A stretch of 64,000 nucleotides of DNA from Fictibacillus arsenicus (GTDB taxonomy: Bacteria > Bacillota > Bacilli > Bacillales > Fictibacillaceae): contig NZ_CP016761.1 of assembly GCF_001642935.1 (NCBI RefSeq), positions 3,596,001 to 3,660,000 of the forward strand. The letters are read 5' to 3'. The notes beneath the pieces are model-generated. The model was not told the DNA's origin. It made no database searches and saw nothing but the letters and a program-made list of their open reading frames with translations. The translations under genes and the position numbers were made by a program. Shown here in pieces: positions 54,740 through 62,021 of the stretch (position 1 is its first letter; every line of letters starts with the position of its first letter).

Positions 54740-55804
54740 TTAATAATTTACCTTTGATTTCCACGATTCTATATGCCGCTGTACGAATTGATCATCATTC
54801 AGATGAGGGTACATGGTGTAAACTCTGTCAATTTCCTCTTTTTGCCCCTCTGATAATTTTTCTTCAGGATTTAAACACCATATGCCTTTTAATAGACCTT
54901 GCCTTCTAAGTACCTCGTGAATTCCTGCAATGCATCCTTTAAACTGATTGTTCACATCAAAAAAAGCAGCGTTGCAATCCGTTACTTCTATTCCGGTTGC
55001 AAGAAACTCAGATGTGCTTTTTTTCCTTTCTTTGATTTGTTGAAGAAGGTTTACAGCCTGATTCGTCCACACTGCCCAATGACCTAAAAGACCTCCTACA
55101 ATCTCTTTTTCACGGTACTCATCATTTATTCTAAATCGATAGGTTGTAAGAAGATCAGCGACGATATTGTCATCATTTCCGGTATAAAGTACAATTTCCT
55201 CGTAACGAGAAGATTCACACACTGCCCTTACGACATCAAGCGTTTGGTATCTGTTAAAAGGAGCTAGTTTAATAGCCATCACATTATCGATTTCGCAGAA
55301 GGCTTTCCAAAAATCATAGCTTAATATTCTTCCTCCTACTGAAGGCTGAAGGTAAAAGCCAAACACCGGCATGATTGCTGCCACTTCTTTTGTTCGTTGA
55401 AGGAGCTGGTCTTCCGAATAGTGATGAAGCCCTCCCATGCTTAGGAGACCAAGGTGATAACCGTGTTTTAGGGCTAGGTTAGCTTCTTGTACTGCTTGTT
55501 CCGTTTCGCCGCATATCCCTGCAATTTTGATAAAACTATCTTTTTGAGAGCTGTTGGCGATTTCTTCTGATGCAAGCGACAGAACTTTTTCGTATAAATT
55601 GTGTTGTGGCAAGCGGATTTCAAACTGTGTAGTGTGTACTCCCACTGCAACTCCACCAGCCCCGCTAGCCAGGTAATATTTAGTTAGAAGACGCTGATGT
55701 TCTTCGTCTAATGTTCGATCCTCATGGAGAGCTAGCGGATGTGCTGGAATGACCACGCCCTGATGAAGCCGATCTTTTATGGCAGACGATAATCTCTCAG
55801 TCAC
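54740..55804 (-). CDS. DapA-family (dihydrodipicolinate synthase-like) aldolase
   Basis: 354 residues, longer than DapA (about 290). The TIM-barrel Schiff-base Lys is in NVMAIKLAPFNRYQTLD, and VIPAHPLALHEDRTLDEEHQ and AGGVAVGVHTTQFEIRL correspond to the N-terminal barrel and the glycine loop. Family members cleave or form keto-acid sugars such as KDG, or act as N-acetylneuraminate lyase. In this locus it could split a keto-deoxy sugar acid from the lyase product. It starts 1 base after the epimerase stop codon, so they are coupled. Confidence 0.82.
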   Translation of the reverse strand: MTERLSSAIKDRLHQGVVIPAHPLALHEDRTLDEEHQRLLTKYYLASGAGGVAVGVHTTQFEIRLPQHNLYEKVLSLASEEIANSSQKDSFIKIAGICGETEQAVQEANLALKHGYHLGLLSMGGLHHYSEDQLLQRTKEVAAIMPVFGFYLQPSVGGRILSYDFWKAFCEIDNVMAIKLAPFNRYQTLDVVRAVCESSRYEEIVLYTGNDDNIVADLLTTYRFRINDEYREKEIVGGLLGHWAVWTNQAVNLLQQIKERKKSTSEFLATGIEVTDCNAAFFDVNNQFKGCIAGIHEVLRRQGLLKGIWCLNPEEKLSEGQKEEIDRVYTMYPHLNDDQFVQRHIESWKSKVNY

Positions 55805-56821
55805 TTAAAAAGCCCCCTCCCGTTCTTGAAATTTAGAAGGTTTGTTCAGTGTTTCTCCTCCTTGCTTCACCCAGTTTGCTGTCCAATCAATCATTTCAGC
55901 TAGAGTGACCGAAGGATAGCCAAACATCTTAAATGCTTGTGCTGCATTGCTTAAAAGCGATCGATCAGATTCTTCATTTATAAAGATTGGAACTTTGTTA
56001 AATTGCTTGCCAAATTCTTCTGCTGCGTAACGGACGGAGAGTGTTTCGGGTCCTGTTACGTTTAGGATTTTAGCAGGTGATGAGCAATAATTTAGTGATC
56101 GTATCGCCCAGTCATTGGCATCTCCTTGCCAGATGACGTTCGCATTCCCCATGCTAAGGTTGATCGGCTTTTGCTGATACACAGATTCAGCTATATCCAT
56201 CAGTACCCCATATCGGAGGTCAATGGCATAATTCAATCTAAAAATTAGGGTTGGTGTATTGTTTGTTTTGGAAAAATGCTCAAAAATACGTTCTCTGCCT
56301 AAACAAGATTGAGCGTATTCACCAATCGGATTGGTTTGTGAAGATTCTGTCGAGCCTCCATAATTTACGGATGTTAATGGATACACGTTTCCGGTAGAAA
56401 AAGCTACTATATTTGAGTCTTTGAACGTTTCAGCAACTTTACCTGGGAGATATGCGTTCATCGCCCATGTAAAACTTTCGTTGCCGGAAGTGCCAAATTT
56501 GTTTCCTGCCATGTAGATGACGTTTTGAAGCTTTGGAAGTTTGTTCAGGTCTTGTTCGTTGAGTAAGTCGGCAGCAATCGTTTGAATTCCCTCATTTTCA
56601 AGCTCTTGCTGAAGATTGCCTTTTGAAAATCGTGACACTCCAATTACTTTTTTGCTGACTCCTGCTTGGTTTATTGCTCGTTTCGCAAGTTTAGCTAGGC
56701 TCGGTCCCATTTTCCCGCCTACACCAAGAATAAGAATATCACCGTCCATCTTCGAGACTTCTTCAACGAGTCGATCAGACGGGCGAGACAATTTGTCTTC
56801 CGATTCGTGTACACTCTTCAT
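55805..56821 (-). CDS. NAD-dependent epimerase/dehydratase family protein
   Basis: 338 residues, extended SDR fold. The Rossmann motif is ILILGVGGKMGPSLAKLAKR near residue 30; VIYMAGNKFGTSG, FSTGNVYPLTSV and YAQSCLGRERIFEHF follow, with the Tyr-X3-Lys pair replaced (YAQSC), so the usual catalytic dyad is not in standard form. Early residues are hydrophilic. It is the first gene of its own short operon. It may act on a nucleotide-free sugar acid such as a uronate (compare uronate dehydrogenases), but this is inference. Confidence 0.78.
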   Translation of the reverse strand: MKSVHESEDKLSRPSDRLVEEVSKMDGDILILGVGGKMGPSLAKLAKRAINQAGVSKKVIGVSRFSKGNLQQELENEGIQTIAADLLNEQDLNKLPKLQNVIYMAGNKFGTSGNESFTWAMNAYLPGKVAETFKDSNIVAFSTGNVYPLTSVNYGGSTESSQTNPIGEYAQSCLGRERIFEHFSKTNNTPTLIFRLNYAIDLRYGVLMDIAESVYQQKPINLSMGNANVIWQGDANDWAIRSLNYCSSPAKILNVTGPETLSVRYAAEEFGKQFNKVPIFINEESDRSLLSNAAQAFKMFGYPSVTLAEMIDWTANWVKQGGETLNKPSKFQEREGAF

Positions 56822-56909
56822 AGAATTCCTCCTTCACTTAAGTCTTGTTTTTATGTTAAAAAATTTTGGGATGTCTAAAATAGGACCAAAAATAACTTAA
56901 GAATTTAAG

Positions 56910-56950
56910 AAGGGGGTCTGTCCCGGGGACAGACCCGGGACAGACCCCTT
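56910..56950. repeat. GGGGACAGACCC palindrome family, copy B
   Basis: GGGGTCTGTCCCGG (56913-56926) and CCGGGACAGACCCC (56935-56948) form a 14-bp stem with an 8-base loop. The 12-mer GGGGACAGACCC also appears in the middle, so it looks like a rearranged or doubled copy. Confidence 0.8.
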
Positions 56951-56997
56951 ACAATTACAAATCTACTCAATATGTCCACATCAGACATACACACAAA

Positions 56998-57042
56998 AAA
57001 TCCCCTAAATCCACGATTATCTCTAGTGGATTTGGGGGATTT
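56998..57042 (-). terminator. terminator of the nitronate monooxygenase gene
   Basis: AAATCCCCTAAATCCAC (56998-57014) pairs with GTGGATTTGGGGGATTT (57026-57042); the minus strand continues GGGATTTTTTGTG. Confidence 0.9.
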
Positions 57043-57076
57043 AGTTCTAAAAGTCTACCTTTTCCCTTAATTTGGT

Positions 57077-58048
57077 TTATTTTAATTGAATGAATTCTTG
57101 TGATTGCAGCGCATTCTTATATTCAAGTGTTAGTTCTTCTACAACATCCTTAACTCTTGAAACATTCTTAACACTTCCTACTCCTTGTCCAGCTGACCAG
57201 ATATCTTTCCAGGCTTTAGCCTTGGATTCTGAGAATGACAGATCTACAGAATCTTTTTTCAGCATGTTGTCCACATCATACCCTGCTCTTTTCAAGGATG
57301 GTAAAAGATAATTTCCTTTGATTCCGCTTATTGCATCCGTATAGATGAGATCTTCTAACGTCGACTCAATCAGCATCTGTCTGTATTCTTCACTTGCCGA
57401 TGATTCTTCTGTCGCGATAAAACGAGTACCCATGTATACCAAGTCTGCTCCAAGGATTTTAGCAGCCAAAATTTCTTCTCCCGTTGAAATAGCGCCCGCC
57501 AGTATCGTAATTCCATCCCAAAACTCTTTAACAGCTTTTAAGAAAGCAAACGGATTCAGTGTTCCCCCATGTCCTCCTGCCCCGCTGCAGACTAAGATAA
57601 GGCCATCAATCCCTGTTTTAGCTGCTTTACGTGCGTGATCGAGTGAAATAACATCTGAAAAAACAAGTCCACCATAACTGTGAACGATTTTTGCTACATC
57701 GCTTGGGTTTCCAAGAGACGTGATGACGATAGGCGGTTCGTATTTTTTTATGAGCTCCATGTCTTCCTCAAAACGTTTATTGGTGCGATGCACAATTAGA
57801 TTGACACCCCAAGGAGCTATTTTAGCGTTAGGATCTGATTGTTGAACTTGTGTAAGTTCTTCTGAAATACGAATCATCCAGTTTTCTAAAAGTTCCGATG
57901 TTCTTGCATTTAATAGAGGAAACGTGCCTACAATTCCGTTTTTACAGCTTTCAATAACCATATCAGGACTTGATACTAAAAACATCGGCGCATTAATAAT
58001 AGGTAATGCGAGCTGATTCGACAGGCTTAGTGGCAATTTATCAGACAT
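57077..58048 (-). CDS. nitronate monooxygenase (2-nitropropane dioxygenase family)
   Basis: FMN-dependent TIM-barrel flavoprotein of 323 residues that oxidises alkyl nitronates. PIINAPMFLVSSPDMVIESC at the N-terminus, then ILVCSGAGGHGG and ILAGAISTGEEILAAKILGA form the FMN phosphate site; GTRFIATEESSASEEYRQ follows. Length and order are normal for the family. It is transcribed alone, divergent to sinI, with its own strong terminator. The physiological role is probably removal of toxic nitronates such as propionate 3-nitronate. Confidence 0.9.
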   Translation of the reverse strand: MSDKLPLSLSNQLALPIINAPMFLVSSPDMVIESCKNGIVGTFPLLNARTSELLENWMIRISEELTQVQQSDPNAKIAPWGVNLIVHRTNKRFEEDMELIKKYEPPIVITSLGNPSDVAKIVHSYGGLVFSDVISLDHARKAAKTGIDGLILVCSGAGGHGGTLNPFAFLKAVKEFWDGITILAGAISTGEEILAAKILGADLVYMGTRFIATEESSASEEYRQMLIESTLEDLIYTDAISGIKGNYLLPSLKRAGYDVDNMLKKDSVDLSFSESKAKAWKDIWSAGQGVGSVKNVSRVKDVVEELTLEYKNALQSQEFIQLK

Positions 58049-58219
58049 ATTGCTTCATCCTTTCATTCAAGAACGTTTATTAGTAGGAATATTCTATACT
58101 TTAATTTCCACAATCCTTTCGCCAATCCTTTTATTTTAATTTATAGGGGTAGTAATATTTTTCTAATATTACATTTATATTACAGCCATTTTCTGACAAC
58201 ATTCTCTTATTTGCTTGTA

Positions 58220-58225
58220 TATAAT
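58220..58225 (+). promoter_or_regulatory. probable -10 box of the sinI transcript
   Basis: TATAAT lies 34 bases before the riboswitch core, as expected for a riboswitch leader. No good -35 at 17 bases is seen, which may mean an activator such as Spo0A is needed. Confidence 0.5.
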
Positions 58226-58258
58226 CAATTTGTGTTAGGAAATTTTACCTAATCATCC

Positions 58259-58344
58259 TTCAGACAAGGGCAAACATTCTCGAAAGAAATGGGCGCAAAG
58301 CCACGGGTCTAAGGCTTATTGCTAAGATCGCCGGGTTACCTGAA
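58259..58344 (+). promoter_or_regulatory. cyclic-di-GMP-I (GEMM) riboswitch in front of sinI
   Basis: The conserved core is present in order: GGGCAAAC (58268-58275), GAAA loop near 58282-58285, GGGCGCAAAGCC (58291-58302), GGGTCTAAGG, then CGCCGGGTTACC (58329-58340). A closing stem pairs TTCAG (58259-58263) with CTGAA (58340-58344). The GGG before CAAAC is intact, as in c-di-GMP-binding members. It ends 29 bases before the sinI GTG, with no terminator between, so the control is probably at translation initiation. Confidence 0.9.
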
Positions 58345-58373
58345 CAAAAAAGCTTATCTGGAGGGATTTTTTA

Positions 58374-58517
58374 GTGGAAAATATTTTGACGTTGGATCGA
58401 GAGTGGATTGAATTGATGAAAGAAGCTAGAGATCACGGTTTCACTAAAGAAGAGATTATGAACTTTTTACAAAATCCTCAATTGGCAATGAATGAATACC
58501 TACTACAAGAAAATTAG
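58374..58517 (+). CDS. sinI: SinI-like anti-repressor
   Basis: 47-residue protein, GTG start 8 bases behind GGAGGG. Its core LDREWIELMKEARDHGFTKE with EEIMNFLQNP is the SinI/SinR dimerisation helix pair, and it resembles the C-terminus of the SinR encoded next to it (LDQEWADLVKEAMGSGVSKE). In B. subtilis SinI binds SinR and frees the biofilm genes. The gene lies in a riboswitch leader, so its translation is probably tied to cyclic-di-GMP. Slightly shorter than B. subtilis SinI (57 residues). Confidence 0.9.
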   Translation: MENILTLDREWIELMKEARDHGFTKEEIMNFLQNPQLAMNEYLLQEN

Positions 58518-58537
58518 TAAGCAGGTCTCATAATTTA

Positions 58538-58566
58538 TTTACTTCCCAAATGTAGAAAGATATAAT
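58538..58566 (+). promoter_or_regulatory. sigma-A promoter in front of sinR
   Basis: TTTACT (58538-58543), 17-base spacer, TATAAT (58561-58566). It lies between sinI and sinR, so sinR can be transcribed without the riboswitch, as with the separate sinR promoter in B. subtilis. Confidence 0.65.
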
Positions 58567-58600
58567 AAAAGCAAATTACTACTAAATGGGGATGCAGATG

Positions 58601-58921
58601 ATGATTGGTGAACGCGTAAAAAAATACCGAACTGAAAAAGGCCTCTCCATTACAGCACTGGCTGATAAAGCAGGGGTTGCAAAATCGTACATAAGTGCTT
58701 TGGAGCGTAATATTCAACAAAATCCATCAATCCAGCTTCTCGAGAAGATTGCTGATGTATTGAATATTCCAGTCGATCACTTAATAATGCCTGAAGTTGA
58801 TACTCAAAACCTAGACCAGGAATGGGCCGATCTTGTTAAAGAAGCCATGGGTTCCGGTGTAAGCAAAGAACAATTTAAAGAGTTTCTTGAATTTAATAAA
58901 TGGAAAAACAAACAAAATTAA
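58601..58921 (+). CDS. sinR: SinR, biofilm master repressor
   Basis: XRE-family DNA-binding protein of 106 residues. The helix-turn-helix is IGERVKKYRTEKGLSITALA with DKAGVAKSYISALERNIQQN, very close to B. subtilis SinR (KAGVAKSYLSSIERN). The C-terminal helices LDQEWADLVKEAMGSGVSKE and FKEFLEFNKWKNKQ are the SinI-binding region. I use the ATG at 58601 by homology; in-frame ATGs at 58586, 58592 and 58598 are possible. It should repress matrix genes, possibly the exopolysaccharide operon at 15433-25047. Confidence 0.94.
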   Translation: MIGERVKKYRTEKGLSITALADKAGVAKSYISALERNIQQNPSIQLLEKIADVLNIPVDHLIMPEVDTQNLDQEWADLVKEAMGSGVSKEQFKEFLEFNKWKNKQN

Positions 58922-58926
58922 TTGAG

Positions 58927-58957
58927 CCACCAGATAAAGATATCTGGTGGTTTTTTC
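58927..58957 (+). terminator. terminator of the sinI-sinR unit
   Basis: CCACCAGATA (58927-58936) pairs with TATCTGGTGG (58941-58950), followed by TTTTTT. Confidence 0.9.
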
Positions 58958-59006
58958 TTTTTTAGGATGTCTTCGTGGAAAGAACAAAGAAGGGGTTTGT
59001 CTTTTT

Positions 59007-59034
59007 ATGGGGACAGACCCGGGTCTGTCCCCAT
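59007..59034. repeat. GGGGACAGACCC palindrome, copy C
   Basis: Perfect 28-bp palindrome ATGGGGACAGACCC plus reverse complement, between sinR and the RsbR-like gene. A partial copy (AGGGGTTTGTC) lies just upstream. Confidence 0.85.
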
Positions 59035-59118
59035 GTCGAAAAAATTAAGTTTCATCCAATACAATTAAGGGTAAAAGATAAGGGTGTTTGTATTTTTTAG
59101 CCTATGGAGGAAATAGAT

Positions 59119-60165
59119 ATGAATAAGACGCCGAATGAATTATTTGATACTCAAAAAAGTGTAGATGTAAATGGTTCTTCTTTTGAATGGGACACTTCCA
59201 AGGGAATTTTCCAATTTGAAGGCGGAGACGTCATGCTGTTTTGGATCGATTCAGCGTTTAAAGTTTTTCTTGATTCTATTGAGGAAATTACAGGTGAAGG
59301 TACAGCTGACCTCGTTTTTGAAACAGCTGGATACCGAACCGGTTTAGTAGTTAGTGATTTTTATAAAAATAAGATTGGCGATATTAAAACGTCCATAGAA
59401 GCCCTGCCAAATATCTATGTAACAGCCGGCTGGGGTAAAACGTTTATCGATGTGAATATAGAAAAGAAAGAAGCAGTGATCACAATCTCCAACAGCTGGG
59501 AAACAAAGGTTAAAAAAGCGCAAGGAAGTAAGCGTATGGGACGCTTCTTACCTGGCCACTGGGCAGGTGTTTTCACTGGATTGTTTGATACACATATGTG
59601 GTATGAAGTTCAAGAGGATGACTCCACATCTGATTTACTAAAAATAAAAATTACTGAGACAGATATTACTCCTAGCGATAATATTCGTGATCTTGTTCAG
59701 CGTGAAGAACAAAACGAAATCATGAAGCTTGAAGCGATGGTTGAGAATCGCACGCGCGAGTTAACAGATCTTATTAGAGAAATTTCATCACCAATCATAC
59801 CTGTAACCGATCATATTGTGGTTATTCCGTTGATCGGTAAATATAATGAGCTGCGTTCTAAAGATATGCTGGAGCATACACTTACGTCGCTGCCGCAGCA
59901 TAGAGCGAAGATTGTGATTTTAGATTTGACAGGTATCAAGTCGATTGATTCAGAGATGATTGATATGTTAAATAAACTCGTTTCTTCTGCCCGTTTGTTT
60001 GGAATGGAAACGCTGCTTGTAGGTATCTCCCCAGAGTTGAGTATGGAAGTAACGAAACACCAATATTCTTTAGGTGATAGCACTTATTTTAGAAACCTTA
60101 AGCATGCGATTCATTTCGCTTTTGCAAAGGAAGGCATGTTCATTCAAGAGCCGAGTCAGCCTTAA
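59119..60165 (+). CDS. RsbR-like STAS protein with N-terminal V4R-like sensor domain
   Basis: 348 residues. The N-terminal 190 residues resemble the XylR_N/V4R type of small-molecule sensor (FEWDTSKGIFQFEGGDVMLF, FLPGHWAGVFTGLF). A short coiled linker (QNEIMKLEAMVENRTRELT) precedes the STAS domain: ISSPIIPVTDHIVVIPLIGK and VILDLTGIKSIDSEMIDML, with the Thr that RsbR proteins phosphorylate. Such proteins form the stressosome that feeds sigma-B. ATG at 59119, 8 bases behind GGAGG; ATG at 59104 overlaps it. Monocistronic. Confidence 0.87.
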   Translation: MNKTPNELFDTQKSVDVNGSSFEWDTSKGIFQFEGGDVMLFWIDSAFKVFLDSIEEITGEGTADLVFETAGYRTGLVVSDFYKNKIGDIKTSIEALPNIYVTAGWGKTFIDVNIEKKEAVITISNSWETKVKKAQGSKRMGRFLPGHWAGVFTGLFDTHMWYEVQEDDSTSDLLKIKITETDITPSDNIRDLVQREEQNEIMKLEAMVENRTRELTDLIREISSPIIPVTDHIVVIPLIGKYNELRSKDMLEHTLTSLPQHRAKIVILDLTGIKSIDSEMIDMLNKLVSSARLFGMETLLVGISPELSMEVTKHQYSLGDSTYFRNLKHAIHFAFAKEGMFIQEPSQP

Positions 60166-60179
60166 AAAGTAAACGAAAG

Positions 60180-60212
60180 CCACGCCATTTCGATAACGGC
60201 GTGGTTTTTTTT
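60180..60212 (+). terminator. terminator of the RsbR-like gene
   Basis: CCACGCC (60180-60186) pairs with GGCGTGG (60198-60204), followed by eight T. Confidence 0.88.
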
Positions 60213-60275
60213 GCTTTTATTCGGTTATTTATCCGCGTCCACCCAGGATGGACAAATAAGAGCTAAATGTATTTG

Positions 60276-60305
60276 TTTGGGGACAGACCCGGGTCTGTCC
60301 CCAAA
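60276..60305. repeat. GGGGACAGACCC palindrome, copy D
   Basis: Perfect 30-bp palindrome: TTTGGGGACAGACCC plus reverse complement, in the gap before the Cys/Lys-rich protein gene. Confidence 0.85.
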
Positions 60306-60438
60306 TCGCCCCACATGTTCCCAATTTTTTAAAACCCCATCATTCGTCTATGCAACTTGTCTTCACCTACATACTATATAGAGAAAGCCGATCTCTGTTT
60401 AAGGAAATCGGTAATATTCCAGAGAGGTGAATATTTAT

Positions 60439-60660
60439 ATGTGTTATAAGTGTGGAGATTTCGACCACTGCAAGTTCGAGGAGGAAAAGAAATCCTGGAA
60501 AAAGGAAGACAAAAAGGAAGACAAAAAGCATGACTTTAAATGCGAATCTTCCAGCTCTTCTAGCTCTGATGTCTTGAAGTGCAAGAAGGTCAAGGTCATG
60601 AAGAAGAAAAAGAAGAAACGCAAATGCTGCTGCGATCCTTGGGCAAGAATCTTGTTCTAG
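60439..60660 (+). CDS. small Cys/Lys/Ser-rich protein, possible spore coat component
   Basis: 73 residues of very biased composition: MCYKCGDFDHCKFEEEKK, lysine-acidic repeats (KKEDKKEDKK), a seven-Ser run, then a K-rich stretch and RKCCCDPWARILF. Six to eight Cys make it a candidate for cross-linked structures such as the spore coat or crust; low complexity prevents family assignment. ATG at 60439 lies 10 bases behind GAGGTG. CATACTATA at 60370-60378 resembles the -10 box of sporulation promoters (sigma-K or sigma-E), but no -35 is convincing. Followed by a terminator. Confidence 0.6.
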   Translation: MCYKCGDFDHCKFEEEKKSWKKEDKKEDKKHDFKCESSSSSSSDVLKCKKVKVMKKKKKKRKCCCDPWARILF

Positions 60661-60668
60661 GATAATAA

Positions 60669-60699
60669 AAAAGGAGACCGAAGTCATCGGGCTCCTTTT
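60669..60699. terminator. bidirectional terminator between the Cys-rich gene and the NlpC/P60 gene
   Basis: AAAAGGAG (60669-60676) with CTCCTTTT (60692-60699), and CCGA with TCGG inside. It serves both convergent genes. Confidence 0.85.
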
Positions 60700-60710
60700 C
60701 CTTTTATATG

Positions 60711-61364
60711 TTACAGACGTTTTGTTCCAATATAACGCGGCTTCCAATATGAGTTATCCATCTCAGAGATCGTTACACCTGATGATGAACCAGCGTGTAT
60801 GAACTTACCGTTCCCGATATAGATCCCCATATGAGATGCACCTGGCTCGTAAGTTTCAAAGAACACTAGATCTCCAACAGCTTGGCTGTACACTTTATAT
60901 CCTGTGTTCGCCCACATATCTTTCACAGTACGCGGCAAATAAATGCTGTGAGAGTTTTTAAATACATAATTGATATATCCAGAACAATCGAAACCGTCAG
61001 GAGTTGTCCCGCCCCACTTGTAAGGCGTCCCCACATAACGCTTTGCATAATCTACTAGATATGAGTTATTAACTTTGTAGACTCCTAGTTTGTTGAATGT
61101 GTTACGTCCAGCTATTCCATCAGCTGTTAATCCTTTTGCACGCTGGAAGCTAACAACGGCGCTCTTTGTATATGAGCCATAATAAGTTGTCGGCGATCCG
61201 CTATATGTAAAATAACCCTTATCGCGCAATATTGTTTGAAGTGTTTTTACATCTGAATGTGTCATTGTTGGACGAAGCGTTTGATCTCCGATATTTGCAA
61301 AAGCTTGTACTGGTGATAATAATAATGCCGATCCTAAAACCGTAGTTGTAATCCATTTTTTCAT
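60711..61364 (-). CDS. secreted NlpC/P60 peptidoglycan hydrolase with a PG-binding domain
   Basis: 217 residues. Signal peptide KKWITTTVLGSALLLSPVQAFA, then one peptidoglycan-binding domain (DVKTLQTILRDKGYFTYSGS and GLTADGIAGRNTFNKLGVYK), then NlpC/P60: YVGTPYKWGGTTPDGFDCSG with the catalytic Cys, HMGIYIGNGKFIHAGSSSG with the His. D-Glu-mDAP type endopeptidases have this set-up. It cleaves cell-wall stem peptides. Monocistronic. Confidence 0.93.
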   Translation of the reverse strand: MKKWITTTVLGSALLLSPVQAFANIGDQTLRPTMTHSDVKTLQTILRDKGYFTYSGSPTTYYGSYTKSAVVSFQRAKGLTADGIAGRNTFNKLGVYKVNNSYLVDYAKRYVGTPYKWGGTTPDGFDCSGYINYVFKNSHSIYLPRTVKDMWANTGYKVYSQAVGDLVFFETYEPGASHMGIYIGNGKFIHAGSSSGVTISEMDNSYWKPRYIGTKRL

Positions 61365-61502
61365 AATATATCCCTAACCCCTTTTATTTTCCAAGTAATC
61401 TATTATTATCCTACTATAGAAAAAGTGGGTTGTGTTTTACGCTTCAATTACGAAAAATAGGCATATTGTCCATCTTGCAAATATTATTATTTTAGTATTC
61501 CT

Positions 61503-62021
61503 TTATTCTAATCCTTCTCTTATAAGAATTTCCTCAACCGACAGAGAGGGTTTTATATTAGGACTTGTAATATCTCCCTCTAATACAAATGCTTCTCCGC
61601 AACCGAAATCTGTAACTTTAAATTCTATATAATCGTGTACATCATGTCCCCCACTTCTACTGTCATGAATACAATTATAATCGATTTCCGTTTTCTTTCC
61701 CTTTTTATCAACGTAAAAATATTTGTTGTCGATTTCGCCACGCGGTTCTGATAAAGAAGTTAAAGCATACCCTTCTTCATTCACTTTAATAACTTTATAG
61801 TCTTTTATTCTCTGAGGTTTGGGTGCTTTTTCAACGTTATATAATACAGTTACCTCACCTACGTAGCCTTCCGGAATTAGATAATATTCTTTGGATTTAA
61901 ACTTGAGGTATTCGACTAAATTGAAGGAGAAATATCCCATCAAAACAATTAGCACAAGTAATCCTGCTCCATTTTGTACGATATTTTTTTCTTCATAACT
62001 TCCTTCTCTCTTTTTAGCCAT
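61503..62021 (-). CDS. hypothetical single-pass membrane protein, DUF6843-like
   Basis: 172 residues. One N-terminal membrane helix (GAGLLVLIVLMGYFSFNLV) and an external domain that begins YYLIPEGYVGEVTVLYNVEK and contains EGYALTSLSEPRG and FYVDKKGKKTEIDYNCIHDS; the IPEGY start resembles DUF6843 proteins. The function is unknown. The gene overlaps the end of the upstream membrane protein gene by 73 bases, so they are probably co-transcribed and may act together. Confidence 0.6.
   Translation of the reverse strand: MAKKREGSYEEKNIVQNGAGLLVLIVLMGYFSFNLVEYLKFKSKEYYLIPEGYVGEVTVLYNVEKAPKPQRIKDYKVIKVNEEGYALTSLSEPRGEIDNKYFYVDKKGKKTEIDYNCIHDSRSGGHDVHDYIEFKVTDFGCGEAFVLEGDITSPNIKPSLSVEEILIREGLE

Noticed and set aside
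58193-58225. CTGACA upstream of TATAAT as a normal sigma-A -35 box, and a possible Spo0A box in TTCTGACA
   Set aside because: Spacing is 21 bases, too long for sigma-A, and the Spo0A-type match needs an extra base; only the -10 box is reported.
60355-60378. Full sigma-K promoter before the Cys-rich protein
   Set aside because: The -10-like CATACTATA fits, but the AC of a -35 box is not at 16-17 bases, so only the -10 resemblance is mentioned.
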